The notes under the pieces are model-generated. The model had not been told where the DNA came from and searched no databases. It saw only the letters and a program-made list of their open reading frames with translations. 64,000 bases of DNA, taken from assembly GCA_020634455.1 (NCBI GenBank), contig JACKBQ010000001.1, positions 3,534,001 through 3,598,000 on the forward strand, in the 5' to 3' direction. Position 1 is the stretch's first letter. Each line of letters starts with the position of its first letter. Below are positions 43,592 through 51,485 of the stretch, piece after piece. This DNA comes from Ardenticatenaceae bacterium (GTDB lineage Bacteria; Chloroflexota; Anaerolineae; Promineifilales; Promineifilaceae). The position numbers and the translations under genes were made by a program.

Positions 43592-43900
43592 TTTCCATTA
43601 CTCTCTGTAAATTAAGATACAACAATGTTACCGGATGTTGCGTTCTAGAACAACCAAAATTTGCTCTGCCAGCTGTAGAGAGCGCTTCTCAATTGACATC
43701 TGAATTATTTGTGGAGGGAGGTGGTATAGGTCATAATGTCGCACCAATTATAGGAGGAGATGGCTACCTGTCAAACGTGAATTTATATGAATTTTATTTA
43801 GTTTTGGTAAGTGGCCGTCCGCAAACAGATTATAACCAGATTTATTTTTAATCTGCGAAATCTGCGAAATCTGTGGATTATTTTCAGAGGAGATAGTTTG
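43592..43900. other. Intergenic region with a coding-like fragment and ATCTGCGAA repeats
   Basis: About 43630-43851 (plus strand) reads as an open, protein-like stretch (EQPKFALPAVESASQLTSEL, then FVEGGGIGHNVAPIIGGDG). Its 5' side only runs back through the antisense of the S1 gene, so it may be a truncated gene. It is followed by TAATCTGCGAAATCTGCGAA repeats related to those at 61902-61960. The AGAGGAGA ribosome site of biotin ligase closes the region. Confidence 0.4.
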
Positions 43901-44713
43901 ATGGTTGTATTGTCAGAAACGGCCGTATCTCAAACAGTGAACACGCGCTGGCTGGGTAAATTTTGCCGCGTGTTCCCGGAACTGGATTCAACCAATGATT
44001 TGCTCAAGGAAATGGTGCAGCAAGGCACCGAAAGCAGTCCACCCACCGGCTGTTTGCTGCTAACAGAATACCAGCGGCAAGGGCGCGGCCGCCTGGAGCG
44101 ACGTTGGGAGGCCCCGCCAGGTAGCTCGCTGTTGCTTTCCATGCTGTTCCGGCCAGACTGGCCTGCGGAACAAGCCAACTGGCTCACCATGCTGGTTAGC
44201 ACCGCCGCCGCCGAGGCGATTAGCGAGATAACCGGGCTAGAGGTGGGGCTAAAATGGCCCAATGACATCATGGTGCGGCAGGCTGACCAATGGTGCAAAG
44301 TGAGTGGCATTTTGCAAGAGGGGAGCTTTGGGGGGAACGGCCGTCTCCAATGGGCTATCGTCGGTATTGGCATTAATGTGAACATTCCTGCCGAGCAGTT
44401 GCCTACAGGCGTCACCCCAGCCACCAGTTTGCTGGCCGCTACGGGTCAGATTGTGCCCCGACTGCCGCTGCTGGCACCATTTTTGCAGCGGGTGGAAAAT
44501 TATTACGATGAGGTGGGAAACGGCCGTTCGCCACACGTGCACTGGCATGAAAAATTAATAACCCTGGGCCAGCCAGTGCGTGTAACCCAGCCCCAAACAG
44601 GGAGTAGCTTCACAGGTATTGCCCAGACAACAGATGCTGCCGGGCATCTGCTGGTTCAAGACGAAACCGGCCAGCTTCATACCGTAACGGCCGCCGATGT
44701 CACGCTGCGATAA
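43901..44713 (+). CDS. birA: Biotin--[acetyl-CoA-carboxylase] ligase
   Basis: The 270-residue protein lacks the N-terminal DNA-binding domain of bifunctional BirA, so it is a class I ligase. The catalytic signature is clear: LDSTNDLLKEM, the biotinyl-AMP loop GRGRLERRWEAPPGSS, LKWPNDIMV, the Lys in CKVSGIL, and VGIGINVN. A C-terminal SH3-like cap follows (QPVRVTQPQTGSSFTGIAQT). It attaches biotin to carboxylase carrier protein. The ATG at 43901 follows AGAGGAGA; the upstream frame is repeat sequence. Three octamers lie inside. Confidence 0.95.
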   Translation: MVVLSETAVSQTVNTRWLGKFCRVFPELDSTNDLLKEMVQQGTESSPPTGCLLLTEYQRQGRGRLERRWEAPPGSSLLLSMLFRPDWPAEQANWLTMLVSTAAAEAISEITGLEVGLKWPNDIMVRQADQWCKVSGILQEGSFGGNGRLQWAIVGIGINVNIPAEQLPTGVTPATSLLAATGQIVPRLPLLAPFLQRVENYYDEVGNGRSPHVHWHEKLITLGQPVRVTQPQTGSSFTGIAQTTDAAGHLLVQDETGQLHTVTAADVTLR

Positions 44714-44862
44714 ATTTGATTATTGTCAACTCAAAATCTCGTATTTCGGCAAAATTCCGTTACAATAGGCATATCTTCGGTTTGCCGCATTCCTCACAAA
44801 CTTGGCCGAAGAAGATCAAACGCCAGACAGTTTCGGCAGCAAATGAAGAGAGGTATCCGCAC

Positions 44863-45225
44863 ATGGACGATTTTCGCAATGATTTTGACGACAATATGAA
44901 CGACGATCTTGACGACGAATTTTCTGCTTTTCGTGGCGATCTCTTTGGAGAAGAAGAAAGTGGCGCACTGACAAACGATCTGCCGCCAATTGACGATCTT
45001 GATGATGAGTTTGATCAATTGCGTCGCAAATCTACCCGTGGTGAATCGCTGGATGATGATTTAGCCGAAGATGCCTTGTTTAGTGAAGAAAGCAGCAACG
45101 GCGGTTCCCAGTTTGCCTGGCGCAATTTCACCCCTGGTCAGCGCCTTGTTTTGGCGGTGCTGGTGTTACTCAATATTGTGATGGGTGTTATTGGCTTGCT
45201 TGTCGTTACAGGCAATTTGGGTTAA
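44863..45225 (+). CDS. Small acidic single-pass membrane protein
   Basis: The 120-residue protein begins with a highly acidic, repetitive part (MDDFRNDFDDNMNDDLDDEF) and carries a C-terminal transmembrane segment (about 95-117, LVLAVLVLLNIVMGVIGLLVV). No family is recognised. The ATG at 44863 with AGAGAGG upstream is chosen; the open frame extends 49 codons further but looks non-coding. It converges on a halogenase-like gene across a clean bidirectional terminator. Confidence 0.65.
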   Translation: MDDFRNDFDDNMNDDLDDEFSAFRGDLFGEEESGALTNDLPPIDDLDDEFDQLRRKSTRGESLDDDLAEDALFSEESSNGGSQFAWRNFTPGQRLVLAVLVLLNIVMGVIGLLVVTGNLG

Positions 45226-45254
45226 TTTTCGCCCCACAATTTTATAAGAAATAA

Positions 45255-45281
45255 AAACAGGGCGCTTGGTGCGCCCTGTTT
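45255..45281. terminator. Bidirectional terminator
   Basis: AAACAGGGCGC and GCGCCCTGTTT form an 11-bp perfect stem with a five-base loop, with A and T runs on both sides, between convergent genes. Confidence 0.92.
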
Positions 45282-45317
45282 GTTTTATGTACAGAATTGT
45301 TACAGAAAAAGTTCTGT

Positions 45318-46601
45318 TTAGTCGGCCATTGCTGACATCATGTCTGGCGTTTTGTCTGCTGCTGCTAACCGCCCCTTTGCATTGATTTTACGCACTGCCT
45401 GCAATCCTCTGGAAGGCTGTTTTTGATAGATGCGCCCGGCAAAAATATCAATAATGTCTTCGTTGTAACGGGAGTGGGCAAAGAATGCAAACGAGATTGG
45501 GTGATCCCAAAAGCAATCCAGCACATCTTGAATGGTATCCATGCCCAGTTCACAGTGGCGTTCGTACTCAGCAAAAGGATTTTCTAAATCTTTGCCAACA
45601 CCATCCAAAAGATAATCAGCTATGGCGTCCGCAGCAAATTTTGCTTCGGTCAGAGCAAAGTGAAGGCCAAAAGAGAAAATTGGGTCAATAAAACGATGGG
45701 CATCACCGACGCATAAAAAGCCTTTGCCTGTGAAGTTGCGAATATGGTAGGAATAATTGGACGTCGCGCGGACTTCTTCCACCAAGTTCACGTCTGGCAC
45801 GCGTTGCGAAAGTTGCGGGTTAATTTTGTGCATCTCACGCAGGTAATAGTCACGCATATCCTCATTGGAAGAACGGTAGTAACTGGATGGCGTTACTACA
45901 CCGATGCTCACTGTTTCTTCATCGAGGGGAATAAACCAGGCCCAGTGATTTTTCTTGCGGTAGAAAATGAGGGTGTTGTCTTGCTCATCCCGTACAGCGC
46001 CTTTGACATGAGAATAGATGGCGATTTGCCGATCGTAATTGCCCCGTTCTTTTTCGCTGGTAATGCCTGCTGTAGAGAGGAAGGTTGCTGCACCTGATGC
46101 ATCAATCACAATATCGGCCATTATATCAACCAGTTCACCATCTTCCTGACGAACCGTAACGCCACAGGGCACATTTTCATCGTTGGTGATGACTTTCAGC
46201 GCCTTGCCACGAACGATGGTGGCGCCTGAGTCTTTGGCTTTGTCTAACAGTAACTGGTCAAATTCGCCACGACGAACCTGCCAGGTTTCAGCTTTTTCCA
46301 GTTCACCAGTTTCGGTACGGCGCATGACAGGAATCCAGAAGGCATTAATGCCACCCTGGCCATAAACGCTGACGCCATGTTTGATGGTTTTTGGTACAAC
46401 GTGTAGGGCTTCCTCTAAACCGAGGCGGCGCACCATGTTACCGCATTCCCCGGTCATGGATTCACCAATGTGGAAGCGTGGAAAGCTCTCTTTTTCGATA
46501 ACAACTGATTGAATTCCTTTTTCTGAAAGGAATACCGAGCTGGCGGCTCCACCTGGTCCACCCCCAACGATTACAACTTGTGTATTAATGATTGAATTCA
46601 T
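45318..46601 (-). CDS. Flavin-dependent halogenase-like oxidoreductase, copy 1
   Basis: The 427-residue protein has an FAD-binding Rossmann start (VVIVGGGPGGAASS) and FPRFHIGESMTGE. It has the halogenase signature WAWFIP (W-x-W-x-I-P) and FIDPIFSFG, which fits the F-x-x-P-x-x-S-x-G motif suggested for halogenases. Such enzymes use FADH2, oxygen and chloride or bromide to halogenate aromatic or pyrrole substrates; relatives include hydroxylases and geranylgeranyl reductases. The start at 46601 follows TTGGAG. Its paralogue lies 365 bases upstream. No partner flavin reductase, carrier protein or synthase is nearby, so the substrate is unknown. Confidence 0.8.
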   Translation of the reverse strand: MNSIINTQVVIVGGGPGGAASSVFLSEKGIQSVVIEKESFPRFHIGESMTGECGNMVRRLGLEEALHVVPKTIKHGVSVYGQGGINAFWIPVMRRTETGELEKAETWQVRRGEFDQLLLDKAKDSGATIVRGKALKVITNDENVPCGVTVRQEDGELVDIMADIVIDASGAATFLSTAGITSEKERGNYDRQIAIYSHVKGAVRDEQDNTLIFYRKKNHWAWFIPLDEETVSIGVVTPSSYYRSSNEDMRDYYLREMHKINPQLSQRVPDVNLVEEVRATSNYSYHIRNFTGKGFLCVGDAHRFIDPIFSFGLHFALTEAKFAADAIADYLLDGVGKDLENPFAEYERHCELGMDTIQDVLDCFWDHPISFAFFAHSRYNEDIIDIFAGRIYQKQPSRGLQAVRKINAKGRLAAADKTPDMMSAMAD

Positions 46602-46764
46602 TTTTTGCTCCAATTATTTCAGTTTTGATTGAAATGGATTCAAACTGCTGGCTTTGCATATCCAGGGCTTATTATGGACTTTAGGGCGTGTGGGGGTCAA
46701 TTGGGTTTAACGGCCGTTTCTGGCAACATCTCCCTCAATTTGGGTGAGGAAAACACGTAGAACG

Positions 46765-46802
46765 TGAGGGTAAACCCTCATTTAGTTGAGGGCATACCCT
46801 AA
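46765..46802. promoter_or_regulatory. Pair of operator-like palindromes upstream of halogenase-like gene 1
   Basis: TGAGGGTAAACCCTCA (46765-46780) and TGAGGGCATACCCTAA (46787-46802) have centres 22 bases apart, two helical turns. The same sequence and spacing recur at 48513-48550 before the paralogous gene, so a shared dimeric regulator is likely. Confidence 0.7.
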
Positions 46803-46861
46803 AAATGGGGGATTGGTGGCGGGTTTCACTGGAATCCGGCTGCCGCGACACCAGTAAAAGG

Positions 46862-46905
46862 GTGTAACTGTTCAGATTAATTGAATCCAATCTGAACAGC
46901 TACAC
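46862..46905 (-). terminator. Hairpin downstream of halogenase-like gene 2
   Basis: CTGTTCAGATT and AATCTGAACAG pair, and after one mismatch GTGTA and TACAC extend the stem. On the minus strand CCCTTTT follows. It lies about 60 bases past the stop of gene 2. Confidence 0.65.
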
Positions 46906-46965
46906 GCCCCACAAACCTACCGTTACGCAAACTACAGAAGACGCTTTCCCGCTTTTACGCAGAAT

Positions 46966-48372
46966 CTACGCCTTCACAGGGCTATTTGAATCAAAGTAGT
47001 TGACCAGTTCTTCACCATCGGCCGTACGCACCACGGAAGATGACGTATTCCAGATGGGAGCCCGCTCTGGGTGGTAACGTGAACCGATGGGAACAGAGTA
47101 AAGGTCTTCGCTCGCGTATGCGCGTTCACGCCGCAGGAGTTTTTGGAAAGACAGGGCGGCCGGCGAAGGCTGCCCTTCGTAAATTCGACCAGCAAAGACA
47201 TCAACCATGAAGGGGCGGTGCTTGCTGTGGACGATTCGGGCAAAAGCCAGCGGTTGTTCCCAAAACGCGTCTAGCGAATCTTCAAGAACGTCAATGGCTT
47301 TCTCTACGTAAGCTTGATAGTTGGCAAAGGGATTGTCGGCATCGCAATTGGCCCCAGTAAAATATTCTTTGATTGTTTTGCTGGCGAGCTGGGCCTCTTT
47401 CATCGTCACATACAGGCCAAAGGAGAAAATGGGGTCCAGGAACCGATGGGCGTCGCCAATGCAGATATACCCTTTGCCCGTAAACTTCTTGACCTGGAAG
47501 GAGTAGTTGACGACGCTGCGTGCTGGCTCCAGCAAGGTTGTATCGGGCACGCGTCGCGAAAGTTCCGGGTTCAACTCGCGCAGCTCGCGCTTGATGAAGT
47601 CTGCTTTGCTTTCCTGTTTTTCCACAAAATAGGCGGAAGGAACCACGATGCCTATACTGACGACATTGTCATCCAGGGGAATAAACCAGGCCCAATGGTA
47701 CTTTTTCTGGTAGAAGATGAGCGTGTTGTCCGGGTGGTTTTCGGGGTCATCGTCATCGCCGCGCACCGTGTTGGCAACCTGGGAGAAGATAGCGATCTGT
47801 TTGTCGTAATTGCCCAGGTATTTTGGCCCGGTAATGCCGGAATTGGCCAGAAAGGTGTTTTGTCCGGAGCAGTCGAGGACCATTTTTGCTTCAATATCTT
47901 CAAGGTTGCCATCTGCCAGGCGAACCTGAACGCCGATTACGTCGCCAGCTTCATTCATGTTGGGCTTAACGGCCGTTGCTTCCAGCAAGGTTGCGCCTCG
48001 GTCTACGGCCGCTTCCAGCATGCGCTTGTCGAAAATGCTGCGCCGTACCTGCCAGGTAAATTGCGCCTGCAATTCATTGTTCTCGTCCCGCGCCATCACC
48101 GGTACATGCCACCGGGTTTTGCCTTCAGCGCCATAGACGTTTACGCCATGCTTTCGGGGATGCTTGTCTGCCAGCATGACAGACTCCAGGCCCAAATCGC
48201 GAATAATGGCCCCACATTCGCCCGTCATCGATTCGCCAATATGATAACGAGGAAACAGATCCTTCTCCACAATAATGGATTGGATACCCTCGCGTGCCAG
48301 ATACATAGCGGCCGTTGATCCCCCCGGCCCTCCACCAATGATGACAACATCCGTCTTTAAAGTTGAATTCAT
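46966..48372 (-). CDS. Flavin-dependent halogenase-like oxidoreductase, copy 2
   Basis: The 468-residue protein is paralogous to the gene downstream. The shared blocks are VVIIGGGPGGSTAAMYLARE, FPRYHIGESMTGECGA, WAWFIPLDDNVVSIG and RFLDPIFSFGL. It is about 40 residues longer, mostly at the C-terminus (PIGSRYHPERAPIWNTSSS). The FAD site, W-x-W-x-I-P and F-x-x-P-x-x-S-x-G motifs are intact, so both copies should be active. Different C-termini suggest different substrates or partners. It starts directly at an ATG preceded by AGGGG, and its leader carries the same paired palindromes as copy 1. Confidence 0.8.
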   Translation of the reverse strand: MNSTLKTDVVIIGGGPGGSTAAMYLAREGIQSIIVEKDLFPRYHIGESMTGECGAIIRDLGLESVMLADKHPRKHGVNVYGAEGKTRWHVPVMARDENNELQAQFTWQVRRSIFDKRMLEAAVDRGATLLEATAVKPNMNEAGDVIGVQVRLADGNLEDIEAKMVLDCSGQNTFLANSGITGPKYLGNYDKQIAIFSQVANTVRGDDDDPENHPDNTLIFYQKKYHWAWFIPLDDNVVSIGIVVPSAYFVEKQESKADFIKRELRELNPELSRRVPDTTLLEPARSVVNYSFQVKKFTGKGYICIGDAHRFLDPIFSFGLYVTMKEAQLASKTIKEYFTGANCDADNPFANYQAYVEKAIDVLEDSLDAFWEQPLAFARIVHSKHRPFMVDVFAGRIYEGQPSPAALSFQKLLRRERAYASEDLYSVPIGSRYHPERAPIWNTSSSVVRTADGEELVNYFDSNSPVKA

Positions 48373-48512
48373 TTTTATACCCCTAATAACAATGAGTTGT
48401 TGAATGGTTACTTAGATATGGACTCAACCTATTTCTTTTCCCTAATACAAAATAGTACTGGTTTGGCCAAAACGGATCAATCAGGTGTGACGGCCGTTTT
48501 CCTCAAAACAAA

Positions 48513-48550
48513 TGATGGTAAACCCTCACGCCGTGTAGGGTTTACCATCA
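48513..48550. promoter_or_regulatory. Pair of operator-like palindromes upstream of halogenase-like gene 2
   Basis: TGATGGTAAACCCTCA (48513-48528) is followed 22 bases on, centre to centre, by GTAGGGTTTACCATCA (48535-48550). Together they also form a 13-bp inverted repeat (GATGGTAAACCCT/AGGGTTTACCATC), so a terminator for the acylase gene is an alternative reading. Confidence 0.65.
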
Positions 48551-48593
48551 AAATTGGCACTTTGGCTGGGTTTTGGCGATGAGAAGGCGTGGG

Positions 48594-50810
48594 CTAACGG
48601 CCGTCTTCCATCCCCGGCTCATATTCTTGTTCCAAATGAGACAAAATGGCGTCTTCTGTGAACCAGACCGGCGATAGCTCACGCTGTACAAAAATGGGGG
48701 CCTGATCGGCGTAGTGGGGCGAGCTTTCGTCCAGGGTGGCGCTGCCGTATTGGTGGATGCTCTGCGAACTGACCGTGCCGTCTGGCTGCCAGGTTACCAG
48801 CAAAATGTAGGAATCACCGGCGATGCCGTGGAAACGGCCGTCTTCCCCCAGCTCCCCGTACACCGCGTGCAGCACATCCGGCGCGCCGCCGAGGCCCAGG
48901 TCTACCTCACCGCGCACCAATCGGTTCACTTCCTGCCAGGGCACCTCGACCATGCCGAAATGCTCTACCAGATGGGCCACCGCCTGACGGAAGCTGTTTT
49001 GCACGGAAACGGCCGTAAACACCCCGCCCGTCATGTTAGAAACTGAAATGTTTGAATCTTCCGCTGCCAGCAAATAGTGCAGTGTCAAAATAGCCACCGC
49101 AGCGCCCGTACTCTCCGGGTTTGTTTGGCCATCCCAGCTGGCCAGCAGCTCGAAGGCAGCGCGTTCGTTCGGATCGCTGGGCGGCGATTCCGCCAGGATC
49201 ATGCCAATTGCGCGCATCACGTCCGCTTCCGGCGCATATGCCATGTCGTACTTGTATGCCATAAATTCCGCCTCTGTGATCGATTCGTCGCCGCCGTAAA
49301 GCGCCAACGCCCGCAGCGAGCGGTTGGACATTGTGTCGTTGATGCCCAGGGTGGGGGAGAAGTTGGCTTCGTCTGGATTGCCTGCGCCGAGGGTGGTGCG
49401 GTACGGGCTGCTGTTGGCGTTCTGCACAAAGCTAGAGGGCGGATTGAGCACCTGTGGCAATTCGTCAAAAGGCAGATAGTCTGTCCACAATGTTTCTGAG
49501 GTGTTGCCCGGTAAATATTGTTGCCAGTTAAATCCTTCGGCGCGGATGGGAATACGGCCGTTGTACACATAAAAAATATTCCCCTCAGCATCCGCATAGC
49601 CGGTATTGAACATCGGCAGCGGCCCTTCGCGCATCGCCGCCTGCCACTCCGCCAGATTTGTCGCTTTGTTCATGCGTACAAACTGCTCCACGTGGCCAAT
49701 CTCACCTATCCCGGCGTAGCGAATGGCGTACACGCCATGATCCTGCCGCACGGTTGGCCCATAAACCGACCACAGCACTTCGCGCTTCACCGTCCAGCGA
49801 AAACGGCCGAACAGCGTCACCGTAATTGGGGCTTCGCCCACCTCCAAATTGCGCCATTCGCCGTCAAACAAATATTGGTCAGGATTGTCTGGGTTCATTT
49901 CCAGCACAAAAATATCAATCAAATCCGGGCTGTTCACCGTAAACGCCCAGCCCAAATGCGCATTGTGCCCATGCGTAATCGTCGGCGAGCCGGGCAGCAG
50001 ACCACCCACCATGTTCCACCCTTCCTCGCTGACCATGTGCGCCTCGTACCAGGCCACGATGCCTTCCCACGGCTGGTGCGAATTCACTGCCAGGAACGTT
50101 TCCCCATTCGCGCTGCGCTCTGGCCCCACGGCGATGACGTTGGAGCCGTATTTCACCGTTAGTGGGAGATTGGAGACTGGAGACTGGAGATTAGTCTCTA
50201 GTCTCCAGTCTCTAACCTCTTTTTGGGAAATAACATTTTGCCGCGTCTCGGCAAAAAGCTCGCCCAGCGCCCCGTCGAGGCCAAAAAAGAGCGGCACGCG
50301 ATGGATAAACCCTGCCGCCACGTCTCGCCCTGACAGGGGGAATAGTTCCGGCAGCAGCACCTCCTCTTCATGGAGGGCGGCGTAATAGTTCAGCCCGTCG
50401 GCGTACCCTTGCATGATGGCCTGAATGTCGGGTGGGACGGTGTCGTACTTGGCATCTACCACGTCCCAGACGCGCAGAAGCTGCACCATGTAATCATTAG
50501 GCGCGGCGTCAATGCCGTAGGCCACGCCCAGCTTGCCCCGCGCGGCCACAAATGCCTGCTGGATGGTCAAAAAATCATCTTCCGCGTGGGCATAGCCGAG
50601 GCCGTAGGCAGCGTCGGCATCGGTCTGGCCAAAGATGTGAGGCACGCCAAAACTATCCCGCCGAATGACGACATCGTAGTTGTCATTCACCGCTTCCAGC
50701 TCATCCAGATTGACGACAAAGGGCCACACCCCTTGTGGCCAAAAGATGGTGGCAGCGGCCAATGCCAGCACCCCAACCACGCCCAACACAATTTTTTGCC
50801 ATTTCTTCAT
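48594..50810 (-). CDS. Penicillin acylase family protein (Ntn hydrolase), copy 1
   Basis: The 738-residue protein has an N-terminal membrane anchor (about 7-24) and an alpha part with RDSFGVPHIFGQTDADAAYG and LGYAHAEDDF. A spacer leads to the N-terminal nucleophile Ser223 in KYGSNVIAVGPERSANG, and a long beta chain follows. The family (peptidase S45) cleaves itself before the Ser and hydrolyses N-acyl amides such as beta-lactams or acyl-homoserine lactones. A mobile hairpin repeat has inserted into the spacer just before Ser223 (residues about 198-216). That peptide would be at or in the part normally excised, so activity may be kept. Confidence 0.9.
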   Translation of the reverse strand: MKKWQKIVLGVVGVLALAAATIFWPQGVWPFVVNLDELEAVNDNYDVVIRRDSFGVPHIFGQTDADAAYGLGYAHAEDDFLTIQQAFVAARGKLGVAYGIDAAPNDYMVQLLRVWDVVDAKYDTVPPDIQAIMQGYADGLNYYAALHEEEVLLPELFPLSGRDVAAGFIHRVPLFFGLDGALGELFAETRQNVISQKEVRDWRLETNLQSPVSNLPLTVKYGSNVIAVGPERSANGETFLAVNSHQPWEGIVAWYEAHMVSEEGWNMVGGLLPGSPTITHGHNAHLGWAFTVNSPDLIDIFVLEMNPDNPDQYLFDGEWRNLEVGEAPITVTLFGRFRWTVKREVLWSVYGPTVRQDHGVYAIRYAGIGEIGHVEQFVRMNKATNLAEWQAAMREGPLPMFNTGYADAEGNIFYVYNGRIPIRAEGFNWQQYLPGNTSETLWTDYLPFDELPQVLNPPSSFVQNANSSPYRTTLGAGNPDEANFSPTLGINDTMSNRSLRALALYGGDESITEAEFMAYKYDMAYAPEADVMRAIGMILAESPPSDPNERAAFELLASWDGQTNPESTGAAVAILTLHYLLAAEDSNISVSNMTGGVFTAVSVQNSFRQAVAHLVEHFGMVEVPWQEVNRLVRGEVDLGLGGAPDVLHAVYGELGEDGRFHGIAGDSYILLVTWQPDGTVSSQSIHQYGSATLDESSPHYADQAPIFVQRELSPVWFTEDAILSHLEQEYEPGMEDGR
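50166..50218. repeat. GGAGACT hairpin repeat inside the acylase gene
   Basis: GAGACTGGAGACT (50173-50185) pairs with AGTCTCCAGTCTC (50200-50212). The element is read in frame as EVRDWRLETNLQSPVSNLPL. A related hairpin lies between genes at 63393-63440. Confidence 0.9.
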
Positions 50811-50820
50811 AATTCACTCC

Positions 50821-50880
50821 GTAGCCGCGGATTCTTTCCGCGCCAACCATCTTGGCTGCGCTGTAAGAAACCGCGGCTAC
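50821..50880. repeat. REP hairpin, downstream side of the transposase gene
   Basis: GTAGCCGCGG (50821-50830) pairs with CCGCGGCTAC (50871-50880), and an inner ATTCTTTCCGCG segment is shared with the copy at 51419. The right arm contains the stop codon of the transposase gene. Confidence 0.88.
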
Positions 50881-51407
50881 TCGAAATCAAAACTTTTTAA
50901 TTCCTCTGGCTCTACATGTCCCCAGCCAATTTCGTACCAGCCGCGCTTCAAATATTCATGGTAGCTGGTGTGTGGATAATCTTCTGGCTTCATTACCAAC
51001 CCGTGCTTTACTGGATTGTAATGAATGTAATTTAGATGGTTAAGGTAGTCGCGTTCATCACGAATGACGTGATCCCAAAATCGTTTTTGCCAAAGCGAAA
51101 TTGGCTCGGAAATGTTGTGCGCTCTTTTGTAGTTGAGGGTGAAGTTTCGTTTGATACTGTGGAGAATTTTGGTAACGGCCGTTTCTCCTTCAGCATAAAA
51201 CTGCACATGAAAATGGTCCAGCAGAAAGCCATACCCACGCATCTCAAACGGGTGAATTTCTTTGACTTCGCGAATGGTTTGGCGCAGCAGCGCAATATTG
51301 GTTGGGTCTTTGAAGAGTGGTTGGCGGTTTTTGGTAACGGCCGTTACAAAGTAAATTGCATCTGCCACATAAACGCGCTTGATCCTGTCACGAATCAATT
51401 TATTCAT
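50877..51407 (-). CDS. REP-associated tyrosine transposase (RAYT, Y1_Tnp family)
   Basis: The 176-residue protein has the HUH single-strand nuclease fold. H65-F-H67 in FLLDHFHVQFY is the metal-binding pair, and a catalytic Tyr is probably Tyr127 in YIHYNPVKHGLV. RAYTs cut and join single-stranded DNA at REP hairpins and are thought to spread them. REP-like hairpins flank the gene on both sides (50821-50880 and 51419-51479), and its stop codon lies within one of them. It sits between two penicillin-acylase paralogues. Two ACGGCCGT octamers lie inside, so the gene has probably resided here for some time. Confidence 0.92.
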   Translation of the reverse strand: MNKLIRDRIKRVYVADAIYFVTAVTKNRQPLFKDPTNIALLRQTIREVKEIHPFEMRGYGFLLDHFHVQFYAEGETAVTKILHSIKRNFTLNYKRAHNISEPISLWQKRFWDHVIRDERDYLNHLNYIHYNPVKHGLVMKPEDYPHTSYHEYLKRGWYEIGWGHVEPEELKSFDFE

Positions 51408-51418
51408 GATTCAATCTC

Positions 51419-51479
51419 CGTAGCCGCGAATTCTTTCCGCGCAATGACTCTAAAAACGCGGAAAGAATCCGCGGCTACG
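51419..51479. repeat. REP hairpin, upstream side of the transposase gene
   Basis: CGTAGCCGCGAATTCTTTCC plus GCG (51419-51441) pairs with 51457-51479 with one mismatch, giving a 23-bp stem around a 15-base loop. It is the more complete of the two flanking copies. Confidence 0.92.
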
Positions 51480-51485
51480 AAAGAA

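Larger units (their letters stand above)
46602..46965. other. Leader of halogenase-like gene 1, with operator-like pair and hairpin
   Basis: This 364-base gap between the two paralogous genes has three visible parts: the terminator-like hairpin at 46862-46905, the pair of palindromic sites at 46765-46802, and one octamer (AACGGCCGTT) near 46711. No gene is visible. The promoter of gene 1 must lie here. Confidence 0.7.
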
